From: Pristionchus mayeri
Taxonomy: Eukaryota > Nematoda > Chromadorea > Rhabditida > Neodiplogasteridae
Direction of reading: 5' to 3'
DNA: 64,000 bases
Assembly: GCA_036245805.1 (NCBI GenBank)
Contig: BTRK01000003.1
Location: 42,859,215 to 42,923,214 of the forward strand
Shown here: positions 55,001 to 64,000 of the stretch, piece by piece
Layout of the letters: each line of letters starts with the position of its first letter
Numbering within the stretch: position 1 is the first letter of the stretch
Position numbers and translations under genes: made by a program
The notes under the pieces: generated by a model
What the model was told of the DNA's origin: nothing
Databases searched by the model: none
What the model saw: only the letters and a program-made list of their open reading frames with translations

Positions 55001-58000
55001 GACATAAATCATGAAAAACGACAACTATGAGGACCGATATACTTAAATTTAAAAATTTTATAAAATGCAGAAATGGATGGCGAATCCAATGAGCACAAAA
55101 TCAATGGGTACAAATTGAATCTTTGTAGTCGGAAACATCAAAAACCTTCAAAAAATGCCACTTTTTGTTGCGTTTCCGGTTGTAACTCATGTGTATTTGC
55201 ATTAAACTTGATGAAATGTGAGATTTAGGCGTATCTTTCAATGCTCTTTCGAAAGGTATATAACATGAGGCAGTATAATGAGTTTTATTTTTCGAGATCG
55301 GTAGGTCAAAAAGTCGAGCTAGCGACCTACAATTTATGTGGGAGTGAACCCTACCCATAGGCATTACCCAGTTAAAATTGTAGCTCGATACGACCATTTT
55401 GAAGCATTGTGCCACCCTCCTCCCGTTCTTACAGAGAACGCGTTTTAAAAGCAATGATAGTCTTCCCCATATCATCTCCCCAGCTATTATTGCATGCAAA
55501 AAAATAATATAATTCATAATTCCGTTATAAATCTTGCATTACTTTAACTATTCTGGTACATTCTAATTCTGATTGACACTGGCCTACCAGTGTTCTCCCG
55601 CGAGTCCAGTCTCGAAGACGGGATGTACCTTTACCTTTATTCTGATACAGGTGGACCTCATCGACATCAGTGGCGATGAGGTCGAGCGACAGCCGCCCGT
55701 GAAGACTGCGATGACTGGAGGCGAATCGACTTGCAGCAGCAAGGTTTGTGCCAAATTTATATTTTATTTCCTTTTTTGAAGTTCGTCGATCGAATTTTGA
55801 GGTAGACAACTACTCCTTTTCCTTAGTTTCACTAATACATTTCTATGATACTTATTACGATACGTGGATGAATTGCACCGTCCTTCGGGCCCAGAACTTG
55901 ATTCGTGGATAACAATTAGTGATGGTTTAATCAGAAGAACGACCGGTTAAAGTGGAAAATAGTGCACCCACGGAAATATAGTGGTCCCGAAGAAATACTG
56001 GTCCGTAATATAATGGTCCTTGAATACATAGTGGTCCCCAGGGACCATTATAAACATAACGGTCCCATAATTTGGAAATACGAAGGTCCCAAATAGCGAA
56101 AATGGAGTCAACATAGCTTGAAAATGAAAAATTACGGGACCATTATTTTTATTTCCAATTTTTGGGACCACTATTTTTTCAAAAATTGGGGCCACTACTT
56201 TCACAGTGGGACCATTACTTTTTAGTGGTCCCATGGGACCATTGTATTTTTTTGGGTGCACTATTTTCCACTTCAACCTGCACACGTTGCTTTTTTCTGT
56301 ATCTTCTTGTATTATAGTATTCTGAGGCTGCTCAGAAAACTCAGACTGACTCAGACATTTTTGACATTTTATTACAGACATTTTTCGTCATTACAGACTG
56401 ACAGAACTGACATTCTAGCAGTAACAATTACATTCTTTCAGTCAGTCCTTTCCACGGAAGTCCAGCGTCGACAGGAATTGATCATCTCTAAGCCGCGCAC
56501 GATCGCTGTAGAGCAGCAGCAGCAGCTCGATATGGAGCAGAAACTGGCTAAGAAAGAAGATATGTACCAGGTATTCAGTTTCCATGTTATTGATCTTATT
56601 GATCTCCCTCGAATCTGTCCATGTAATCATTTATAATTATGCAATTATTTTTAAAATATCATTATTACAATTATTTTTAAAATATCATTATTACAATTAT
56701 TTTTAAAATATCATTATTACAATGATTAGTCTCAGCGCGCGTGTCGAGCCGCGCGAGAGGCGGATTCGCGAGCTGAACGAGCTGAGGAACTGCTTGGTGG
56801 GTGTGATCGGCCATTGTTTTCAGTGTGTTTTGTAATAGGGCTGGCAATTAGAAGTCGTTTAGCGAATTCCGAATCCCCCCTCGCATATTGCGAAATTCTA
56901 GGAGGAGCGGTGATTCGACTTTGAATTGCGAACTCAATTTTGTAACCCAAGCCCTTTCAAATGAGGAATAGTCATAGGCACTAAAGTATTTTTTCACATT
57001 ATGATTGCTCGTCACTATCACTTTATTTTACTTGAAAAAAGTAGGAAAACAGGTATTGAGTTCGCTTCTATTTATGTTCTTACTCAGATGCTCAAAATCT
57101 CGATGGGCTGACGAAGATTTATCTGGATAAGAAGTGAGATCACTATTTTTATTTAAGCTTTTTATTTTAAGATGACTCAGGGCTGCACCAGCTAGCGTAG
57201 TTGTCTCTTGACTATTGCAAAATCTTGACGTGGCTGTCTTTTCTTTACATTTAGTATTTTTTCTTTACCTTTAGTTTGTTTTCATCCAGTTAAAAAATGC
57301 TAATTATTTAATTCCATTAATAGACTGAGCGAACTGTCGGATGAACTGGAGAAGGAGAAGGAGAAGGGAGAGCGAGCCAATGAGAAGTGAGTGCTTCATT
57401 ATTTTTCAAAAAATAAATAAATCAATCAATCAATATCCACCAAGTCACGTGTTAATGTGGGTTGGTCGGTTCGGCATTGGGATGCGGGCCCAGAAGTATC
57501 GATTTTGTTAATTTGATTTCAGAATCGGAGAGTTGACTGCCAGACTCAAAGAGTACGAGAGTTCGGCGAAAGTGATAAGGATTATGGCTGAAGTGACTTC
57601 CAGAAAAGTCCAGCCCAGAATCTATGTGGTATCCGGTGAGATTGGATTTATTCCAATTAGATACTGAATTTCGAAGACATACACATTAAATTAGTCCTTG
57701 ACGGCATTAGGTCGGATGGGAACTTTCGCTCATTGCCGCTTAAGAAATATCAAAGATGGCATGATGTCATGCTTCTTATACGACCTTGTGCAGCCCTTGA
57801 GACGTTGGCAAATATTCGGCATTATGCTTTTTCAATCACTTTCATCAAGCGAATGCTAATGAAAGTGATTGATGCAGTGGCCACTGTAGGTCTCGAAGTA
57901 CATCCAGCAAAGACCACACTACTCACATCCAGTGAAACAAATCGTGAAGCGATAGAGATCGATGGAAGAACAAAGTTTGAGTACAAGAAAGGTGCGAAAT

Positions 58001-60635
58001 ATCTTGGAAGTTGGATCAGTTTACCTCTGGAACCATCGATCGAAATCAAAAGAAGAGTGCAGTGCGCATGGCTGGCATGGAGAAACATCGGTCACTTGTT
58101 GAAGCACAAATCAATAAGCAGAGAAATACGGATGAGGGCATTCAACGCGTGCATAATGTCAACTGTGCTCTATGGCTGCGAATGCTGGACGATGCGAGAA
58201 TCGGACAAGAATGAGCTAAGAATTGCACAGAGAAAGATGGAAAGACGTATGATCGGAGTGAACTGGAGGGACAAATGGAGCAACGAACGAGTGAGATAGG
58301 AGACAGGAGTCCGTGATTGGGAGGAAGAGGCGATGAGGAGGAAGCTCGTTTGGGCTAACAAGATTCGGAAAATGGACGATGATAGATGGACGAGGAGACT
58401 AAGTGTATGGATACCGTATAATCGAGTACACAAACGAGGACAAGGAAGACCACGCGAGAGATGGAGAAATGACATCACACGGAGAAAAGGCGAACGTTGG
58501 TGGAGCCTTACAGATGAAGAATGGAACTCTTAAAGCCCAGATCCGCGCTAATAGCGACCCCTGTTAAATTCTGTTCTGTTCTGTTCTTTTTCAATTTGAA
58601 AGATGATTAAATTATCCATCTATTGTCTTATCCATCTATTGTCCATCTATCTATTTATCCATTTTTACTTACAGATGAAGAATGGAACTCTTAAAGCCCA
58701 GATCAGCGCTAATAGCGACCCCTGATAAATTCTGTTCTGTTCTGTTCTATTTCAATTTGAAAGATGATTAAATTATCCATCTATCTATTTATCCATCTAT
58801 TGTCTTCTATTTCCAGATGAGAAGAACATCATTCGTCTCCTCTACCCGGAGGCTAAGAATTGTAAGTCTACGACTTTTTTAGTACCGCTGTTAAATATCA
58901 ATGTCCCCCAAGTTTTTCTCGTGAGCCAACGGAGAATTTAGCGATGGGGCTAACTTCTCAATTTTTTTTTGGAAAATTCGCACTCAAATTTGCGCTTTTC
59001 TGCTTTTCATTGACCCAAACTCCAATACTGGGCGATTTTTGCCATTTTTGACCTACTTTTCGGCCACTGAATGGGCAGTTACTAGAGTTAGTAATTTGGG
59101 TAATTGTTTATTCGAGAACGTGCATGGAATGAAGAAACGAATACCCGAATTACGAACTCTAGCCATTACAGCTGTCTCGATCGATGAGGCAGTCGAGATG
59201 GTGCGTGCTGCGTTCGAGGAGTGCGGAGAGAAGGGACTCGAGGCAAAGGTATCAGAGCTGGAAATACGAGGAGATGTAGCGAGCTCGTTACGCCTCCGCT
59301 CCCCTCATTTCGCAATCCGAGGAGAGCGATGCGCAACGATCTCGCTATCTAAACTCGTATTGCCAACCCTAAAAGGTGCATTCTATCGATTTGTAGGCTA
59401 AAGATCATAGTCGACCAGTCCATCGAAAATGCTCGCGCGCTCATTCGAACTAATCGAATAGTCGATAAGCGGGCGACTAGATAGCTCACAACTGTTTCAA
59501 CTCGACTTAATATGAATCGTATAGTCGTTCGTTTACGACACTATAGTTCTCGATGTATTACGAAAAGAGCATATGTAAAATGAGAAGTATCAGGTTGTTC
59601 GGAAAGTTTCTTTCTTTCTGCATTTTCTGGTGTTTTTGATATTTGATAACTTTTGATATTTTTTTCTAGCTTGCTATGCGACCGAGATGCGATTTGAACA
59701 TGCTGCAGTATTCCACCACCAAGGCCCTAAAATATACCATAGACAAAATCATGGCGGTCGATGTCCAGAAGAATTGGCATGATAAAGAAAGAAAGAGACT
59801 TTCCGAACAACCTAATATGATACTATGAAAATTTTCAGCACGCGCGCATCGAATGTGACGTGTGCGGCGACGAGCTGCGCGACAAACTGGCCGTCACTAC
59901 TAATTTCCTCTCGGAGGAACACACCGAGAAGGTATGGTCTAGAGTTCGTAATTCGGGTCACCGTCTCTTCATTTCCACACTATCTCGCCGCTCGACCGGT
60001 CTAGAGAGTGTGGGAAATGAAGAGACGATGACCCGAATTACGAACTCTAGTATGGTCCCTATTCCTTGCCAGAACTACCCGAATTATATTTGAATGGGCT
60101 CCCATTGCTTGTGATAAATCTAGAAATTAGAGTTGCAGAAACTTCTTCCACTCTATTTTATACACTCGCAACTCTACCTTTCTAGAGAGTATTCATAGCG
60201 AATGGACAAACATGAAGAGAGACTTTTCTTTAATAGACCTCATTATCGCGGAAACTCTGAACCACTTTTAGAAGGCTCGATTTGTCAGTTATAAATCAGA
60301 TATGCAAATTCAAAGTCGAAAAAAGCTGAAGTATCATCTTCATTTTCCGCACTTCATTAATCTCTCCATAAATGCAGGCGCGTCCTCACCAGATCAGTGT
60401 CTCCAAGCTGGCAGTCGACCGTTGGGTGAAGAAGCTGGAGAAGATGCAGCATTCATCCAAATATACGGACTTGTATGGTATTTGCCCTCTGATATCGTTC
60501 CGATGTAAATATTTTCATTCACTTGTTAATATTAATCTGTTCCATGTCGCGTGTTTTACTCAAAGTTGTTTTCAGAAGAAGAACTCACAATGTAATATTC
60601 ACAACTTGTTTTCTATTGTATTCCGGAAGCTATGA
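52075..60635 (+). CDS. Array copy 13, open coiled-coil protein with altered zinc finger
   Basis: Start ATG 52075 (MDVSYRSNARRK), TTTGCAG acceptor at 52039-52044. Thirteen exons agree in phase: 52075-52110, 52361-52465 (EIIIIDDES), 52675-52773, 55651-55743, 56442-56570, 56736-56796, 57088-57133, 57324-57386, 57523-57635, 58817-58861 (KNIIRLLYPE), 59172-59248 (SIDEAVEMVRAAFEECGE), 59839-59931 and 60378-60635, for 405 aa. The finger reads CDVC...TNFLSEEH: the first zinc-binding His is Asn, so zinc binding is doubtful. The last exon reads past the usual end into a new tail (to 60635). Introns hold foldback element 2, several MITEs and an RTE fragment. It is the last member of the array. Confidence 0.65.
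52800..55450. mobile_element. Foldback element 2, long inverted arms with tRNA-like segments
   Basis: The outer arms about 52800-53480 and 54775-55450 are reverse complements (ends TTAAAACGCGTTCTCTG). A second inner pair, about 53500-53690 and 54125-54310, extends the fold. Each outer arm holds GCGGGTTCGAATCCGC or its near copy, a T-arm/B-box-like motif (about 53260-53290 and 54965-54995). It shares the order TTAAAACGC..., GTGGCACAAT, TTCAAAAT and GAGCT with foldback element 1, so the two are relatives. No gene is recognised inside. Confidence 0.8.
55949..56273. mobile_element. 325-bp palindromic element rich in GGACCA motifs
   Basis: The ends AAGTGGAAAATAGTGCACCC and GGGTGCACTATTTTCCACTT are exact inverted repeats. 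Inside, GGGACCA/TGGTCCC is repeated many times in both orientations, giving nested hairpins. Confidence 0.85.
56643..56720 (+). repeat. Three 26-bp tandem repeats
   Basis: The unit begins AATTATTTTTAAAATATCAT, with exact copies at 56643, 56669 and 56695. It lies in an intron of copy 13 next to the acceptor of exon 56736. Confidence 0.9.
56836..56955. mobile_element. MITE family A copy in copy 13 intron
   Basis: ATAGGGCTGGCAATTAGAAG at the left mirrors TTGTAACCCAAGCCC at the right, with an ATTGCGAAATTC core. Confidence 0.65.
57702..57785. mobile_element. MITE family C-like copy joined to RTE fragment
   Basis: GGCATTAGGTCGGATGGGAA and GCATGATGTCATGC resemble family C. The right end merges into the truncated RTE. 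Confidence 0.5.
57800..58533 (+). pseudogene. 5'-truncated RTE reverse transcriptase fragment
   Basis: The frame resembles the RT C-terminal part: KTTLLTSS, YLGSWISLPLEPS, CAWLAWRNIGHLL, YGCECWTMRESDK, and a basic end followed by W.L.DEEWNS. TAG at 58297-58299 interrupts it, and the same frame resumes to 58533. Endonuclease, palm motifs and YADD are absent, as expected for 5'-truncated target-primed insertion. It sits in an intron of copy 13 and belongs to a subfamily different from the two other RTEs here. Confidence 0.85.
58534..58765 (+). repeat. Duplicated RTE 3' ends with TTCTG repeats
   Basis: The segment from GATGAAGAATGGAACTCTTA through AAATTCTGTTCTGTTCTGTT occurs twice, ending near 58590 and 58748. 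Only the second copy lacks coding sequence before it. Short TTCTG tails are typical RTE ends. Confidence 0.8.
59092..59162. mobile_element. MITE family B, short copy in copy 13 intron
   Basis: CTAGAGTTAGTAATTTGGGT at the left mirrors ACCCGAATTACGAACTCTAG at the right. It ends 10 bases before the acceptor of exon 59172. Confidence 0.7.
59253..59372. mobile_element. MITE family A copy in copy 13 intron
   Basis: AGAGCTGGAAATACGAG at the left mirrors CTCGTATTGCCAACCCTA at the right. It begins four bases after the donor of exon 59172-59248. Confidence 0.7.
59939..60050. mobile_element. MITE family B, nearly perfect palindrome
   Basis: CTAGAGTTCGTAATTCGGGT at the left and ACCCGAATTACGAACTCTAG at the right are exact inverted repeats. 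The arms continue with CCGTCTCTTCATTTCC and its mirror. Confidence 0.85.
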
Positions 60636-60690
60636 ATAAATAAAGTTGGCAAGAATGTGAATGACATGAACAAAATTTGAGACTGACAAT
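60624..60690 (+). repeat. Degenerate array intergenic block, end of array
   Basis: GGAAGCTATGAATAAATAAA is followed by ATGACATGAACAAAATTTGA. The ACGTT stem-loop is not recognisable. It marks the 3' end of the last array copy. Confidence 0.5.
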
Positions 60691-61263
60691 CCCACAATAG
60701 GATTGTAGATATGGAAGCAAGACGACCCTTCATGCAAACACATCGCAAGTCAGGATGATGAAGTGTGATAAGCAAGCTTTATTACGATGATGAATGAATC
60801 AATTGAACATTTGTTTTATCAGCACACGTATTTACAATTTGAACTGCGACAAAATTTGGCAAATATTTTGAACGAGATGAATATCCGATTATGGAATGAT
60901 TCTTGAGATCGGGGCAGACAGCGTGCTTATATAATATTAATTCTTCTACTCTTCACCCGTAGCTTCTTCTCCATGATAATCTTAATTAACAAAAATTAGA
61001 AAAAAAATGATTTTTTTATATTATAGACTATTAGAGTTCGAGTAACGGTCCAGTTTATCTCTTTGAATTGTGATTTCAATGCAAATTCGACGAAAATCAA
61101 GCAAGGTGTGAATGTCAGGAATAAATTTAGGCCTCTTTCTCGAACTGTAATAACAAAGCGGTCGAAAATGAAAAAAAATAATATTAAATTATTATTAAAA
61201 ATTATTAATTATTACAAAATTATTAATATCTACTCACTACTACACTCCTATTAGTCCGTTCGG
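60691..61263. other. Intergenic stretch between array and kinase gene
   Basis: AT-rich, with convergent gene ends on both sides. No exon or RNA gene is seen. Weak family B-like ends (TAGAGTTCGAGTAACGG near 61032, TCTCGAACTGTAATAAC near 61138) may mark an old MITE. Confidence 0.4.
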
Positions 61264-63507
61264 TTATCGACCGATAGTGTAGAGATTGGACGGAGGACTC
61301 GAGAGGTCTACGGTTACAACTGAGGAGAAATTAAATATTAGAGATCTAAGATAAACTGAGGATTATTGATTAGCTTTGTGAGGCACATGAATTACGATAC
61401 TCATTTGGTTTCCGGCCATCCCTTTTAAATCCCATTTTAAGGGCGTAGGGAAGGGGAGAGATGTGAAACGCTTGGGGGGGATGTGCGCCAGAAACCAAAT
61501 GAGTGCAGAATTACCTTCGATAAATCTTTAAAGTGATTCAATTCCTACCATGAGGCGGTAGTGTCGAGGCATCCGGCAAAAACTCGACGTAGGGCGATTT
61601 CATCGAACCGAGTTCGTCTGAAATTAAATTGATTTTTTATGAAAAATCTCAAAAATTCTGAAATAAAATGAGGATATTTTTTAAAAATTAAATTGAGTTA
61701 AGTGTTTGGTTCAATTTGATCCAAAAGCGGTTAGGTAAGTGAAGGCGTTCTTTCAAAGACTGTAATGATGAATTGCGTACCAGCCAGACAGGCAAATGAT
61801 GGTCGGTGGTTCGGATTCGCCGACCAGCACATGATCATGATGTTGTAGATGTCGTCCGAGCAGGAGATCGGCTTCTCCAGTCGATTACCCTGAACATTGC
61901 GAATTCACTTTGATCCCAAAAACATCGAATCCCATTAAGATATTCTCCAGGAACAGTTGCTCGATTTTTTAAACTTTTATACTTTGAGCTTGTTCCAACC
62001 GCCTTTTCCGCATTCTCACACCTCATCTTACCATTAGTGGAGCAATGGCGCTGAATATTACAAGGAAATTGTAAGATAATTAGATACCTGAGTGAGGTGC
62101 GAGAGTAGGTCGGTGTCGGATACGGTCGGGTACGGGAATCCGCCAAGCGTGCAGATCTCCCAGAGAACCACCCCGAATGCCTAAAAAAAGCATCTTTAAA
62201 TGTTGATTTTTGACTTACTTTAAAAAAATTCTAACAAATGAGAGAATTTTTGAAAGAAATGTGATTGCATTTTGTAAATTTCATCAAAAGGAAGGAAATA
62301 CTTCGAGAAACGATAACACACTCTCCTCATTCTGCGCACTCTCTCGCCTCTCGACCGGTCGAGAGAGTGTTTAGAATGAGGAGAGCGTGGTTTCGTTTCT
62401 CGAACTCTAGTACCTACCCAGACATCGCTCTTCGTCGAGTAGACGTTGTCCCGAATCGCCTCGACACTGAGCCATCTAAAAAGTGTTCGCTCTTCGACAT
62501 CATGCCAGATCTTAGCTTACATACTCATAAATCTTTCTTTAGCCTGTTAGGTAGAGCGAGATAACATACTAAATTACCCGTTAATTACAAATGTTGGGAT
62601 CTCACCTGAGCGGGATCACGCTCTTGCTCAGTTTGATGTAGACTCCGGGTCGGCTCATTCCGAAGTCGCTGATCTTCAGCTGCTTCTGCTCTCCCACTAG
62701 AATGTTCCTTGCTGCCAGGTCCCGATGAGTGATGTTCAGGGACTCGAGATGGGCCTGGAATATCATAATATGCACGACAGTCCAATAACCAATCAGAAAG
62801 AGACCAATCTCTATACATTGACGCCTCGATCTAGTGGTACGGAAAAAATTACACCAAATACTTCTGTTAGAAATAGGTGAGATTCTCTTGTCGTTAAATA
62901 TTTTCTCATGTTCTTGCGAAGCTAGACGAAGTTCTAGACGATGTTCTTAGAAGAGATGGTGGAATGCAACTACCGAAGAATACCGACCCCTCCTAATTTT
63001 GCGATAACTCAATACGTGATAAATATTGATTGATAGATTGATTGATTGATCGAAAAAGTTCAATATGTTGTCGTGACGAAATTTACCATTCCAGCGGCGA
63101 CTTGGCTCGCGAAGGACTGTAGCTCGCACGGATCCAGCAGATACTGTAGTTCGACAGGGGGCATTCCTCCTGGAATTGATCTTTGATCTCTGATATTTCG
63201 CAGACAAGCAATCAGTCCCGTTTAGTCGATACGTTTCTGCCACCTAATTTGTCTTTCCCTCTCGTCAGGCAGACCGAACAAGAGAATACGCATAATACAG
63301 AAGTCAACATTGCTTTTCTGTCAATTGCTTTGTTCAAATTTTGATAGTGTCCATTTCCAAGAAAATTATGCTATCTCATCAGTGCACCTGTCTAAATCAC
63401 TAACCGTTTCCGAATTCGTCAATCATCGAAGCCGTCATTGAGTTGGTGAGTGTCGGCTGGTGCTCCATGCACAGGGAGGACTTGAGCGAGTTGACGGCCA
63501 GTGAGAG
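61264..63507 (-). CDS. Tyrosine kinase, 3' half of gene
   Basis: Minus-strand exons: 63507-63405, 63169-63087 ([12 protein letters not shown]), 62754-62606 (HRDLAARN catalytic loop and DFGMSR), 62475-62418 ([19 protein letters not shown]), 62180-62088 ([18 protein letters not shown]), 61889-61781 ([12 protein letters not shown]), 61617-61549 and 61319-61264 ending in TAA. Phases agree throughout. HRDLAARN and the WLSVEAI activation-segment end mark a protein tyrosine kinase, probably a receptor type. The first visible exon lacks N-lobe motifs and may be kinase-insert sequence; the N-lobe and any extracellular part lie beyond 64000. No defects are seen. It runs convergent to the array and looks like an ordinary host gene. 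Confidence 0.85.
61399..61504. mobile_element. Palindromic MITE in kinase intron
   Basis: ACTCATTTGGTTTCCGG at the left mirrors CCAGAAACCAAATGAGT at the right. Confidence 0.75.
62301..62410. mobile_element. MITE family B-like copy in kinase intron
   Basis: CTCTCCTCATTCTGCGCACT and CTCTCGACCGGTCGAGAG centre, ending TTTCTCGAACTCTAG. It ends a few bases from exon 62475-62418. Confidence 0.7.
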
Positions 63508-64000
63508 CTGGAATGAATAGTGATAATTAGAGTTTGCACTTCGGGTCGGCGCCTCTTCATTCCCCTTACTATCTGGACTGCTCCATTTCCCGAAATCTAC
63601 TGATAGTCGTCTGGTCATAGCATATTCCGCTCTTGCGCAACTCATTGGTACACAGCTCTAGAAGTAAAGATCACTTCAAAGTTCCCTGTACTCTTCATAA
63701 TCGTGTTCAACCAGGCACTAAACGTGGTCACTCGGATGTCTCGTGATTCTCGAATTTCTGAGTGAGGCAAACAGTTGTTCCTCGTCATCCAATCTTCGTT
63801 GAGTGCGTGCCATTTAGTGAAGTGCCCACTGATTTGCTTTTCACATCTTAAATCGCAGCTCAGATTAGCGAAAGTGGGCTCGATAAATTTCCTAAGAGGC
63901 TAACTCAAATTTTATAAACTTGTAATACTACCAGGCTATGTACAGTATCGCCGGAAAGTATTGACCAGCTCTTTCTTTTCGTCATAGTTTGTGAACCACT
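63508..64000. other. Upstream part of kinase gene, no exon resolved
   Basis: This should be intron, or contain further kinase exons, on the minus strand. I could not identify an exon with confidence. A family B-like half end (TTAGAGTTTGCACTTCGGGT) lies near 63529. Confidence 0.35.

Noticed and set aside
56732..56950. 72-aa minus-strand frame
   Set aside because: It overlaps a real copy 13 exon and a MITE; it is a shadow frame.
61399..61504. Bacterial-type hairpin terminator at the kinase 3' side
   Set aside because: The palindrome lies in an intron of a eukaryotic gene and matches the pattern of a MITE.

Overview
This is a eukaryotic window that reads as nematode DNA. Introns are short, with GTAAGT/GTGAGT donors and TTTCAG acceptors. 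Single-copy-looking acceptors precede start codons, as expected for trans-splicing. RTE-type LINEs, Tc1-like and Tc5-like transposons and many small palindromic elements are scattered throughout. A diplogastrid such as Pristionchus would fit, but that is inference. Exon limits come from splice consensus plus comparison between paralogous copies, and may be off by a base or two.

Layout. From 1 to about 60.7 kb there is a head-to-tail array, all on the + strand, of at least 13 copies or fragments of one gene family that I do not recognise. The family plan is: a 12-residue basic start exon (M-[DE]-x-S-x3-N-x-R-R-K); one to three short acidic/basic exons; a Q/E/L-rich exon; a run of short coiled-coil exons; a linker; a short NILxLV exon; a SIDEAVxxVRxxFxxCGE exon; one U1/JAZ-like zinc finger (C-x2-C-x12-H-x5-H); and a short C-terminal exon. 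Copy 10 (40986-43976, 325 aa) and copy 13 (52075-60635, 405 aa) read open from start to stop. Copy 2 is open only if one exon is skipped. The others carry stops, frameshifts, lost splice sites or missing halves. Neighbouring copies lie about 270-460 bp apart and share a conserved AATAAA plus stem-loop block.

The array is heavily invaded. An intact RTE retrotransposon (ORF 4807-7563, minus) sits in copy 3, and its 3' part was duplicated in inverted orientation together with a host exon (arms 4078-5760 and 9436-11116). A second RTE (22300-25920) has two in-frame stops. Two foldback elements with long inverted arms (17187-18908; about 52800-55450) carry tRNA-like segments, and the first abuts a truncated Tc5-like transposase. 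A 6.4-kb element (29542-35925) inside copy 8 has about 1.5-kb terminal inverted repeats. It encloses an uninterrupted DD34E Tc1-type transposase (310 aa, six exons) and a divergent, uninterrupted second gene (487 aa, six exons). Each of its inverted repeats holds a piece of the ribosomal protein gene RPS15A/uS8. This element is the best candidate for something undescribed. Short palindromic MITEs and tRNA-like SINEs fill many introns.

After the array, from 61.26 kb on the minus strand, lies the 3' half of an ordinary host gene, a tyrosine kinase with HRDLAARN and DFG motifs.
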